Assembly: GCF_026004115.1 (NCBI RefSeq)
Contig: NZ_BPIM01000001.1
Span: forward strand, 1,821,501-1,885,500
Direction: 5' to 3'
Length of the DNA: 64,000 nt
Origin: Meiothermus sp.
GTDB taxonomy: Bacteria > Deinococcota > Deinococci > Deinococcales > Thermaceae
Below are positions 26,094 through 33,616 of the stretch, piece after piece. The notes beneath the pieces were generated by a model that ran no database searches, was not told the origin of the DNA, and worked only from the letters and a program-made list of their open reading frames with translations. Every line of letters begins with the position of its first letter. Positions within the stretch are counted from its first letter, which is position 1. The position numbers were made by a program, and so were the translations under genes.

Positions 26094-26873
26094 ATGCGTT
26101 ACCTGCGGGTGCTGGGCCGCTTCTGGGGGACGGCCCTGGCAGCAGAGCTCGAGTACCGGGGCAATTTTTTGTTGGCCGCGCTCTCGGCCCTGGGCGCCGC
26201 TGCCGGCAGCCTGTTCGGGATCTCCTTGCTCTACCAGGGAGGCTATCAGCCAGGGGGGTGGAAGTTCGAGGAAGCCTTGCTGGTGCTGGCTGCCTTCCTG
26301 ATGATGGATAGTTTTGCCTTCACCCTGCTCTCGCCTAACCTTAACCGGGTGGTGGAGCAGGTGCAAAAAGGCACCCTCGATTTTGTACTCCTCAAGCCGC
26401 TGGACAGCCAGTTCTGGCTATCCTTTCGTACCCTTGCACCCTGGAGCCTGAGCGATGGGATAATCGGGCTTTCGCTCTGGTTTTATGCAGGCTACCGTCT
26501 GGGGCTGGGCCTGGCCGATTATGGGGTAGGCTCTGGCCTTTTGGCCGTGGCTTTCGTAATGCTTTACAGCCTATGGTTCATCATTAGCGCCAGCAGCATC
26601 TGGTTTGTCAAAGTGGCCAACGCCACCGAGGTTTTGCGGGCTTTGCTCGAGGCCGGGCGCTTCCCTGTACAGGCTTTTCCGGTAGCTTACCGCTTCATCT
26701 TCACTTTTGTGGTGCCGGTGGCCTTCCTGACCACCGTGCCTGCTGAAGCTGCGTTGGGCCGCCTGACCCCAGCAAACCTGGGCCTGGCCCTTCTGATTGC
26801 CCTCTTTTTGCTGCTGTTTTCCAGGGTTTTCTGGCGCTTTGCCCTGCGGAGTTATACCTCGGCCTCGAGCTAG
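26094..26873 (+). CDS. ABC-2 type transporter permease
   Basis: 259 residues with six predicted membrane helices. The segment QVQKGTLDFVLLKPLDSQFW, after the second helix, is typical of the ABC-2 family 6 permeases, which work as pairs with a separate ATPase. No ATPase or partner permease is adjacent, so the complex must be completed elsewhere. Substrate is unknown. The last 4 bp overlap the convergent transferase gene. Confidence 0.82.
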   Translation: MRYLRVLGRFWGTALAAELEYRGNFLLAALSALGAAAGSLFGISLLYQGGYQPGGWKFEEALLVLAAFLMMDSFAFTLLSPNLNRVVEQVQKGTLDFVLLKPLDSQFWLSFRTLAPWSLSDGIIGLSLWFYAGYRLGLGLADYGVGSGLLAVAFVMLYSLWFIISASSIWFVKVANATEVLRALLEAGRFPVQAFPVAYRFIFTFVVPVAFLTTVPAEAALGRLTPANLGLALLIALFLLLFSRVFWRFALRSYTSASS

Positions 26874-27979
26874 GCGTTTCCCTGGGGCTGCTGCGTGGTC
26901 TCTTTCCACACCGCCCGTAGCTTGCGCCAGACAGTAAAACCCAGCAACAATGCGGTGCCGATGGCGGTTACCGCAGTTACGGCAAAATTAACCCCCTGAA
27001 ACCACATAGCAACCAGATTCAGGGCCAGTGTAATGATCCACAGGGTTACAGTGGTACGGCGCTGGGAGAAGCCCCGGGCCAATAGCCGGTGGTGGATGTG
27101 GTCTTTACCGGGGGTAGACATGGGGTTTTGCCGCTTGAGAAGGCGGCGAATAAACACCTGTGTGGTGTCCAGAATGGGCAGCAGCAAAAACAAAGCGGTA
27201 GGAACCAGCGAAAAAACCGTGGTGACTTTGAGGCTACCCAATAAAGCAGTGGCTGCGAGCACGTAGCCGAAAAAATAGGCTCCGGCATCCCCCATGATGA
27301 TCTTGGAAGGGAAGAAGTTATGCCGTAAAAAGCCCAGTGCGGCCCCCGAAAGCGCTGCCAGTACCAGGGTAGCCGCAACCCACTGGGGGTTCTGCGCCGA
27401 AACCGCCAGCAGGCTCATGGCCGTGATGAAGGCGATACCCCCGGCCAGGCCATCAACTCCATCCATTAGGTTAACCGCATTGGTAATGCCCACAACCCAG
27501 GCAATGGTCAGTACCATGCCCCAAAAGGGATCCAGGGCAGTGCCGAAGGCAGCATGAAAGCGAATATCCACCGCAATCAGAAGCAAGGCTGCCAGCAACT
27601 GCACCAACAGTCGAAATAGCGGTGGTAAGCCAAACTGATCATCCACAAAACCCACCAAAACCAGAATGGCACCTCCCAACAAAATAGCCAGTACCTGTAC
27701 TTGTACCTCCTGGATCAAGATGGGGCGCAGGGCCGTGGCCACTACCAAGGCAGCCACCACTCCGGCGAAAATGGCCAGCCCTCCGGCGTTGGGTAAGGGC
27801 TCCTTGTTGAGCCGACGGGCGTTGGGTTGGTCGGCCCAGCCCACTTTGAGGGCAAACTGTCGTACCCTGGGCATAAAGCGCCAGGTGACTGTCCAGGCCA
27901 CCACAAAAGTGAAAACCACAATCAACCAGCCCGAACCGGTGGGGTTGGCGATGCCGATAGATTTTAGAAACTCGGTCAT
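26870..27979 (-). CDS. Undecaprenyl-phosphate sugar-1-phosphate transferase (WecA/TagO type)
   Basis: 369 residues with about ten membrane helices. The MraY/WecA family motifs are in order: GFVDDQFGLPP (aspartate pair), NAVNLMDGVDGLAGG, MGDAGAYFFGYVLA and GKDHIHHRLLARGFSQRR, whose HIHH motif marks the WecA/TagO branch. It moves a sugar phosphate, often GlcNAc-1-P, from UDP-sugar to undecaprenyl phosphate, starting a surface polymer. No glycosyltransferase genes flank it. Sugar specificity cannot be read. Confidence 0.88.
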   Translation of the reverse strand: MTEFLKSIGIANPTGSGWLIVVFTFVVAWTVTWRFMPRVRQFALKVGWADQPNARRLNKEPLPNAGGLAIFAGVVAALVVATALRPILIQEVQVQVLAILLGGAILVLVGFVDDQFGLPPLFRLLVQLLAALLLIAVDIRFHAAFGTALDPFWGMVLTIAWVVGITNAVNLMDGVDGLAGGIAFITAMSLLAVSAQNPQWVAATLVLAALSGAALGFLRHNFFPSKIIMGDAGAYFFGYVLAATALLGSLKVTTVFSLVPTALFLLLPILDTTQVFIRRLLKRQNPMSTPGKDHIHHRLLARGFSQRRTTVTLWIITLALNLVAMWFQGVNFAVTAVTAIGTALLLGFTVWRKLRAVWKETTQQPQGNA

Positions 27980-28111
27980 TCCAATCGCCTTAGCTTATCG
28001 CGTGCAGGTGAGGAATGGGACTGGATGTGCGCTTTTTTCGGGCTTTGCCTGAGCCAGAAGCAATAAACAGGGCCAACCCAGCACCTTGGCCATACGAAGG
28101 GCCAGGATGGC

Positions 28112-28238
28112 ATACCAGATTCGGTTAGTTCGTCACTGTTCAGTGACGAACTAACCCGACTGAAAGGAGTGCTCTGGGATTCAAAAAGATAGCCTCTGGA
28201 TTTTTTGGTTTGAATGACTATCTTTTTGAATCCGGTAT
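28112..28238 (+). repeat. Palindromic dispersed element, copy 2 (127 bp)
   Basis: The shortest copy; it lacks the middle GC block. Its first hairpin is a perfect 16-bp palindrome (GGTTAGTTCGTCACTG, two-base loop, complement) at 28122-28155. Its tip differs wholly from other copies yet still pairs. The second hairpin is at 28179-28232. The right end stops on the last base of the upp stop codon, so the element abuts upp directly. An overlapping 97-residue frame on the - strand (27976-28269) is not considered a gene. Confidence 0.9.
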
Positions 28239-28864
28239 CATTTGGTACCATAAATCCTGTCGCCAGCATCGCCCAGACCCGGCACGATATAGCCGTGGTC
28301 GTTGAGGTGGCTATCCACAGCCGCTACCACAATTTCTACATCAGGGTGTGCTTCTTGTACCCGCTTGATGCCCTCTGGAGCGGCAATGATGCTCATCAGT
28401 TTTATATGGTGGGCGCCCTTGGCTTTGAGAATTGAGAGCGCGTGTACTGCGCTACCAGCAGTGGCGAGCATGGGGTCGGTGAGGAAGACCCTGCGCTCGG
28501 CGATATCGGCAGGGAGTTTGCAGTAATACTCCACCGGGTTGAGGGTCTGTGGGTCGCGGTAGAGCCCAATATGGCCCACCTTGGCGGCAGGCACCAGCTT
28601 GAGAATGCCATCCACCATAATCAGTCCGGCCCGCAAAATGGCCACTACCGCCAGTTTTTTGCCTGAGAGCATGTGAGCGGTCATGGTGGTGAGGGGGGTC
28701 TCGATGGTGACGGGGTCGAGCTCGAGGTCGCGCATGGCTTCGTAGGCCATGAGCATGGTGACTTCTTCCATCAGCTCGCGGAACTCTTTGTTGCCGGTGT
28801 TTTTATCCCGAATGATGGCCAGTTTGTGCTGAACCAGGGGGTGGTCTACTACCGTCAGTTTCAT
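28238..28864 (-). CDS. upp: Uracil phosphoribosyltransferase
   Basis: 208 residues from [20 protein letters not shown]. The PRPP loop is [19 protein letters not shown], and the uracil-binding end reads [19 protein letters not shown]. It salvages uracil to UMP with PRPP. The start at 28864 matches the family; an upstream ATG at 28903 would add 13 unmatched residues. The stop codon's final base is the first base of repeat copy 2. Confidence 0.96.
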   Translation of the reverse strand: MKLTVVDHPLVQHKLAIIRDKNTGNKEFRELMEEVTMLMAYEAMRDLELDPVTIETPLTTMTAHMLSGKKLAVVAILRAGLIMVDGILKLVPAAKVGHIGLYRDPQTLNPVEYYCKLPADIAERRVFLTDPMLATAGSAVHALSILKAKGAHHIKLMSIIAAPEGIKRVQEAHPDVEIVVAAVDSHLNDHGYIVPGLGDAGDRIYGTK

Positions 28865-28903
28865 GGTGGCTGAATCGTAACACCCGGTTGCAAGAGAGAG
28901 CAA

Positions 28904-29002
28904 ATGACCAAGGTTATCCTCGGCATTTTGCCTATGGCCTTAGGCTTTTTGGATACCCGTTGGGATACTTCAGGCCAACTCATACCGGATTCAAAAAGAT
29001 AA
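28904..29002 (+). CDS. Short frame ended by the repeat (possible truncated gene)
   Basis: ATG at 28904 behind GAGAGAG opens a 32-codon frame: [20 protein letters not shown], then a few residues, then IPDSKR and TAA. The last six codons and the stop come from repeat copy 3. The first 15 residues are hydrophobic, as in a membrane or signal segment. It may be a real small gene, a gene cut short by the insertion, or chance. No family is recognised. Confidence 0.25.
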   Translation: MTKVILGILPMALGFLDTRWDTSGQLIPDSKR

Positions 29003-29215
29003 TCATCCAAACTAAAGACCCCCAGAGGCTATCTTTTTGAATCCTAGAGCACCCCCCTCCCGAACGGTCGGCGAAGAAAGCGTCTCCCTTCCAAGGGGCT
29101 TACGCCCTCCGCTACGCGTATAACTTCCAAGGGGCGGTATCGCCCTCCGCTACGCGGATAACTTCGGCCCTGTTAGTTCGCCGCCATACGGCGCCGAACT
29201 AACCGAATCTGGTAT
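28982..29215 (-). repeat. Palindromic dispersed element, copy 3 (234 bp)
   Basis: A long copy, in - orientation, with the middle block present twice (GGCGGTATCGCCCTCCGC and GGGGCTTACGCCCTCCGC sections, each next to TACGCG). Its left end (29215 side) forms the last five codons and stop of the APH-like gene (DTRFG, TAG). Its right end gives IPDSKR and TAA to the short frame at 28904. Together these make it the clearest example of the element as a gene terminus. Confidence 0.92.
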
Positions 29216-30056
29216 CAGGACTGAAATTCTGGTAGAAACGCAGAGCCTTGGGCATCTTGTCGGCCACAGCAGCCTCGAAACCAGTGGGTTCTTTGGTGCG
29301 GAACCAGTGCATGTCGTGCAGGTAGGTAAGGGGTACCCAGAAGCGCAAGCGGCGCCAGAGCACCTTGGGCTCCGGGTAGCCGCGCACGATGTGTTGCAAG
29401 GCAGACAGGGCTTTTTCCTCGCCCAGCAGAACCAGCGTTCCGGTGGTCAGGATGGCCAGGTCGCGGGCGGGGTCGTCGGGCTGGGCGCGTACCCAGTCCA
29501 CTACCAGGGCTTCGGGCACGTCCTGAGCCTCGGGGTGCTTCAAGAGGATATTACCTGCGTGGGGGTCGCGGTGGCAGAAAGCCTGGGGGGTTCCGGCGAC
29601 TTCCTCTACATGCTTCCGCAACCAACCCACCAACTGCTGGGCTTCGGGAAGGTCGTGCAGGGTGCCGCCAAACTGGTTGAGGCGGTCTTGCAGACGGGAT
29701 CGGCTCACCACACCGGGCTCCTGGATGGCGTGCAGTCGCACGAAGAATCGGGCTAGCTCCTCCAGGGCAGCCTGATTAAAACGTTCGGGGGTGAAGTTGG
29801 CCCCAGGATAGCGTTTGGTAACCAAAATGCCGTGCTGGTTGAGCATGTAGGCTTCCACAACCCACTCCCCCAGCCCCGCTTTGGTCATGTTGAGGGCTTC
29901 CAGACGGGCAGCATAGATGCCGCCGGGTTCGGTGGTTTGGGGTGGGTAGATTTTGAACACCAGCCCATCCCCTGCAAAAGTGCGGGCCTCGTTGCCTCCT
30001 GCCAGAGGGGTCAGCTGCATTTTGTAGCGGGCCTCGAGGGCCGGTAATATCTCCAC
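29199..30056 (-). CDS. APH-like phosphotransferase (aminoglycoside/choline kinase fold)
   Basis: 285 residues from a GTG start. The kinase catalytic loop FCHRDPHAGNILL (about 160-172) and the metal motif ALVVDWVRAQPDDPARDLA identify the APH family; the ATP-binding lobe includes ARTFAGDGLVFKIYP. The substrate is unknown. The last five residues and stop codon come from repeat copy 3, so the original C-terminus may have been longer. A TATGCT box lies seven bases before the GTG. Confidence 0.82.
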   Translation of the reverse strand: MEILPALEARYKMQLTPLAGGNEARTFAGDGLVFKIYPPQTTEPGGIYAARLEALNMTKAGLGEWVVEAYMLNQHGILVTKRYPGANFTPERFNQAALEELARFFVRLHAIQEPGVVSRSRLQDRLNQFGGTLHDLPEAQQLVGWLRKHVEEVAGTPQAFCHRDPHAGNILLKHPEAQDVPEALVVDWVRAQPDDPARDLAILTTGTLVLLGEEKALSALQHIVRGYPEPKVLWRRLRFWVPLTYLHDMHWFRTKEPTGFEAAVADKMPKALRFYQNFSPDTRFG

Positions 30057-30080
30057 TTAGCACAGCATACCCAGGCCCGC

Positions 30081-31328
30081 TCAGTCCGAGGCAACCTGGG
30101 GGGTGGGCAAGGGCGGCTCCACTTTGGGGGCCGGCGTGGGCGCCAGCACTTTGGGCCAAGGAAAACGGATCATGACCAGTGCAGCCGTGAGGGTAAGCAA
30201 GCCCATCACGGCTACGCCCCAGCGGGCCCCCAGGGCATCGATCAGAAAGCCCGAAAGATAGGCCCCCAGCGGCCCGGAGCCCAGCAAGACCATCGAGTAC
30301 ACCGACATCACCCGGCCTCGGATCCGGTCGGGTGCTATCAGTTGTACGGTGGTGTTTGAGTTGAGCATGGTGGTAATCATGCCCAGCCCGCCGATGCCCA
30401 GCACCACCGCTACCCAAAGGGTGGGGAGGGGGAGGGCCAGGGTAATCAGCGAGGCGCCCAGAATAATGCTGCCCAACACGGCCCGCATGGGACGGGCCCT
30501 GGAAGCGATGGCTTGTACCAGGGCGGCTACGATGGAGCCGAGCCCCACCGCTGACATCAAGAAACCGAATCCCTGCGCGCCGAGGCCGAGCTCGAGCCTC
30601 GCATACGAAGGCACAATGGTTTGAAAGTTCATGCCCAGCAAGCTGGTCAGCCCCACCAGCACCACCACCTGCCGCACCAGGGGATGCCCCCAGACAAAGC
30701 GCAAGCCCTCGATAGCATCTTCCACAACCCCGCTGTGTTGGGGCTGGGGTTTGTTGCTGGGTGTGATGAATAAAACCGCAATCAGCGGAATGAAGGAAAG
30801 TGCATTAGCCAAGTAGCTCCAGGAAAGGCCAAAACCGGCAATAAGCAGCCCGGCCAGGGCAGGCCCCACGAGCCTCGAGGTGTTGAAGCCAAAAGAGTTC
30901 AAAGCGATGGCGCCAGGGTAGCGCTCCTTACCGGCCAGCTCCACCGTGAAGGCCTGCCGCACGGGCAGATCCATGGCGTTGAACAGCCCGTAAAGAAAGG
31001 CAAACACCAGCACCTGTTCGTAGCGCACCAGTCCGGTCACGATAAGGGCAAACATGCCAAATGCCAGCACCGCCATGCCGCCCTGGGTAATGAAGAGCAG
31101 GTTGCGTCGGCTGTAACGATCCGATAGAACCCCGGCTGGAATAGAGAACAGCAACGAGGGTAGAAACTGCAAGGCCACCACCAGGCCCAGCCGCTCGGCA
31201 CTCCCGGTCAGTTCCAGCACCAGCCAGCCCTGGGTAGCGGCTTGCATCCAGGTGCCTAGCTGCGAAAGAAATAGCGCAATCCAGTAGGTTCGATATTTGG
31301 GGTCACGTAATAAGGCCAGCGCTAGCAC
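30081..31328 (-). CDS. MFS transporter (EntS/DHA3-like)
   Basis: 415 residues, twelve predicted helices, GTG start. The loop between helices 2 and 3 reads AGVLSDRYSRRNLLFITQG, the standard MFS motif, and QAFTVELAGKERYPGAIALN and DRIRGRVMSVYSMVLLGSGP are typical of the DHA3/EntS group of exporters. The C-terminus is a Pro-rich tail. A TATGAT -10 lies six bases before the GTG, so the mRNA is probably leaderless. A strong palindrome overlaps the promoter. Confidence 0.88.
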   Translation of the reverse strand: MLALALLRDPKYRTYWIALFLSQLGTWMQAATQGWLVLELTGSAERLGLVVALQFLPSLLFSIPAGVLSDRYSRRNLLFITQGGMAVLAFGMFALIVTGLVRYEQVLVFAFLYGLFNAMDLPVRQAFTVELAGKERYPGAIALNSFGFNTSRLVGPALAGLLIAGFGLSWSYLANALSFIPLIAVLFITPSNKPQPQHSGVVEDAIEGLRFVWGHPLVRQVVVLVGLTSLLGMNFQTIVPSYARLELGLGAQGFGFLMSAVGLGSIVAALVQAIASRARPMRAVLGSIILGASLITLALPLPTLWVAVVLGIGGLGMITTMLNSNTTVQLIAPDRIRGRVMSVYSMVLLGSGPLGAYLSGFLIDALGARWGVAVMGLLTLTAALVMIRFPWPKVLAPTPAPKVEPPLPTPQVASD

Positions 31329-31334
31329 CCGCCC

Positions 31335-31367
31335 ATCATACCCCTAAACTGACCGGCGGGTCAGTTT
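31335..31367 (-). promoter_or_regulatory. Promoter with overlapping palindromic operator (MFS gene)
   Basis: AAACTGACC-GGCG-GGTCAGTTT (31346-31367) is a perfect 9-bp inverted repeat. The -10 TATGAT (31335-31340, - strand) lies just downstream, and TGACCC within the palindrome serves as a -35 at 17 bp. Such a site usually binds a TetR- or MarR-like dimer. It also touches the stop codon of the GntR gene. No T-run follows on the - strand, so it is not a terminator for that gene. Confidence 0.6.
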
Positions 31368-32052
31368 ATTTTGATGTGGAGGGTTGGGTCTGGTCGGAGG
31401 CCAGCCAGCTTTCCAGGCTTTCCCGAATGCGCTTGAAGTGTTTTTGCAATGCCCTGGCGGCTTGCGGGACCTTGCGGGCCTCGAGGGCTGCCAGTACGGC
31501 CTGGTGTTCGTGGTATCCCCGCTCGAGCTGGGCCAGGCTGCGGGCCGCCGGTTCCAGCGCCAGGTGCGACTGCTCTTTGAGCAACCCCACCATCCGCTCC
31601 AGTACGGGGTTGTGGCTCAGGGTGCCCAGCAGTTTGTGAAACTGAAGGTCGGTGGCCTGATAGCCCTCGAGGTCGGCTTCCTGGATGGTTTTGGCCTGGG
31701 CTTGAAGTACTTGGCGCAGCAGCGCCAGGTCTTTGGCGGTGGCCCTGGTGGCCCCTAACCGCACCGAGGCCACCTCCAGCACCTCCCTGGCCTCCAGGAT
31801 TTGTAGCGCGTCCTCGAGGCCAAAATGGGCTACCACTGCGCCCTTGCGGGCTTCCTCCTGGGCCAGGCCATCGGCCACCAGCTGCAGCACTGCTTCGCGC
31901 ACCGGGCTGCGCGAGACTCCAAGTTGGCGGGATAGCTCGGGGACGCTCAAGGCATGCCCGGGCGGCAATGCCCCCTTCAGAATCTGGGTGCGCAATATGG
32001 CATAGGCCTTGTCGGCGAGGCGTTCGGATTGCAGTTTGGCTCGAGGTTTCAT
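31366..32052 (-). CDS. GntR-family regulator, FadR/FCD type
   Basis: 228 residues. The winged helix spans about 10-75 (LSVPELSRQLGVSRSPVREAVLQL), followed by an all-helical FCD ligand domain (about 85-215). FCD proteins often sense carboxylic acids with a metal; of the usual ligands, Asp and His are present in TDLQFHKLL and GYHEHQAVL. It diverges from the TAXI-TRAP genes and probably controls them through a site in their promoter. Confidence 0.9.
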   Translation of the reverse strand: MKPRAKLQSERLADKAYAILRTQILKGALPPGHALSVPELSRQLGVSRSPVREAVLQLVADGLAQEEARKGAVVAHFGLEDALQILEAREVLEVASVRLGATRATAKDLALLRQVLQAQAKTIQEADLEGYQATDLQFHKLLGTLSHNPVLERMVGLLKEQSHLALEPAARSLAQLERGYHEHQAVLAALEARKVPQAARALQKHFKRIRESLESWLASDQTQPSTSK

Positions 32053-32239
32053 AAACCGTCAGGGTTGGCCAACAGGGTCTTTGGGCTGTTGCTCAGTTCG
32101 AGCCGATGGCCGCAGATCTTTAGTCCCATGCCGCAGATTGGGTGCTTTCGACTTTTGGCTTTACAGAACATAAACGGGCTTCGCTCCAACTTTTTGTTTT
32201 GGGTTGCGCCCTATCTGCGGGCATTATGGCGTCTGCCCC

Positions 32240-32267
32240 TTGACATGTTACATGTAATATGTAGACT
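32240..32267 (+). promoter_or_regulatory. Promoter of the TAXI-TRAP genes with GntR-like site
   Basis: TTGACA (32240-32245) and TAGACT (32262-32267) are 16 bp apart. Inside the spacer lies the perfect palindrome TTACATGTAA (32248-32257), a plausible GntR/FCD operator for repression by the divergent regulator. The rest of the 314-bp intergenic stretch holds no gene. Confidence 0.6.
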
Positions 32268-32366
32268 GTCCACAGCCGGAAGCACAACCCACAACACATC
32301 GGGCTAAAGCGGTGTTTGGGGTGGTCAATTAAGCCTGTCTTGATCCGGTTTTCAGGAGGTTTGTCA

Positions 32367-33368
32367 ATGAAGCTGTGGAAACTGTGGGTAATTTTCTTAG
32401 TTCTGGTGCTGGGGACTGCCCTGGCCCAGCAGCGTCCCAGGGTGGTTATTCCTACCGGTAGCACCGGTGGGGTGTTCTTTTTTTATGGGCAAGCCATTGC
32501 CAAGCTGCTCAGCGAGGCGGGTGTGGCCGATGCCACCGCCCAACAGACCGGTGGCTCCTACGATAACATTCTTCTTTTGCGCGACCGCACCGACCCTCGC
32601 TCCAATACCTACTACTGCGCCCTGGCCACCACCGACTCCGCGTTGGTCACTTATACCGGCGAGGAGCCGCGCTTTGCCCAGCGCAAGGCCGACATGCAGC
32701 GCATCATGTTCTACATGTATCCGAGCCTGATTCACATTGTGACCACCGAAAAGTCGGGCATCAAATTTGTGGGTGACCTGCGGGGTAAACGGGTCTCGAC
32801 CGGTCAGCCCGGTTCCTCCACTGAAAACCTAGCTCTACTGGTGCTCAAGGGTGCAGGTGTGGACGTGCGTGAGTTTGCCAAGCGGGAGCGCCTGCCCGCA
32901 GCCGAGTCGGCCAAAGCCCTTTCGGAAGGCACCATAGATGCCTACTTCTGGGTGGGTGGTGTGCCGACCGCCAGTGTGGTTGAACTTGCCCAGAGCCTGG
33001 CTCGTAAAGGTGACCAGATCAAGCTGGTAGACTCGCCCCGCACCGGCCCCACCGCCCAACTCCTACAAAAGGAGTTCCCCGGCATTATTACCACGGGTGT
33101 ACTGCCCAAAACAGCCTATGGCACTAAGGACAATGTGTTTGCACTCTACACAGGCAACTTATTCCTCTGCCCAGCCTCCATGCCCGACGACCTGGCTGCT
33201 GCCATCATGAAAGCTGTCTTCGGTAATCTACAAACTCTGGTCACCGCTACCGCCGCGGCCCGCGATACCACCATCAAAAACACCGTGGATCTGGTCAACC
33301 AGAAAGTCGCGATTCCCTTCCACCCCGGCGCTTTGCGCTACCTGCGCGAAACCGGGGCCCTGAAGTAA
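32367..33368 (+). CDS. TAXI-family TRAP transporter substrate-binding protein
   Basis: 333 residues with a signal peptide (LWVIFLVLVLGTALAQ) and the TAXI signatures IPTGSTGGVFFFYGQAIAKL and VSTGQPGSSTENLALLVLKG. It binds an organic acid in the periplasm and passes it to the fused permease downstream. The start at 32367 follows CAGGAGGT; 17 upstream codons are not used. A terminator directly after it would give more binding protein than permease. Confidence 0.94.
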   Translation: MKLWKLWVIFLVLVLGTALAQQRPRVVIPTGSTGGVFFFYGQAIAKLLSEAGVADATAQQTGGSYDNILLLRDRTDPRSNTYYCALATTDSALVTYTGEEPRFAQRKADMQRIMFYMYPSLIHIVTTEKSGIKFVGDLRGKRVSTGQPGSSTENLALLVLKGAGVDVREFAKRERLPAAESAKALSEGTIDAYFWVGGVPTASVVELAQSLARKGDQIKLVDSPRTGPTAQLLQKEFPGIITTGVLPKTAYGTKDNVFALYTGNLFLCPASMPDDLAAAIMKAVFGNLQTLVTATAAARDTTIKNTVDLVNQKVAIPFHPGALRYLRETGALK

Positions 33369-33384
33369 AGCAAGCGTTATTGCG

Positions 33385-33418
33385 AAGCTCCCTCGAGCCT
33401 TTGGGGGGAGCTTTTTTC
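33385..33418 (+). terminator. Rho-independent terminator after TAXI gene
   Basis: AAGCTCCC (33385-33392) pairs with GGGAGCTT (33406-33413), followed by a T-run (TTTTTTC). It probably stops part of the transcription before the permease gene. Confidence 0.8.
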
Positions 33419-33578
33419 TCAAAGCGCCCGCCACCTTCAGTGCGTGCTTTAGGCTTTGTGGCGCTTAGTCCCACGCTGGGCCTTCCAGCGGCTCACGAGG
33501 CTTGCACTGGCCAAAAAGACCGGCCAATGGCTAAAACCTCGAGCCCGTATGCGTAGAAAGGCAGGCCCAAAAGCGATA

Positions 33579-33584
33579 TATAAT
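33579..33584 (+). promoter_or_regulatory. -10 element before the TRAP permease gene
   Basis: A perfect TATAAT lies 33 bp before the ATG; no convincing -35 is seen at 16-18 bp. It could give the permease its own transcript after the upstream terminator. Confidence 0.45.
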
Positions 33585-33616
33585 CACGCTCACCAACCCG
33601 GCTTTTAGGAGGCTTC

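Noticed and set aside
27976-28269. 97-residue frame on the - strand across repeat copy 2
   Set aside because: It crosses the palindromic element and the end of upp, has no family resemblance, and its content is explained by the repeat.
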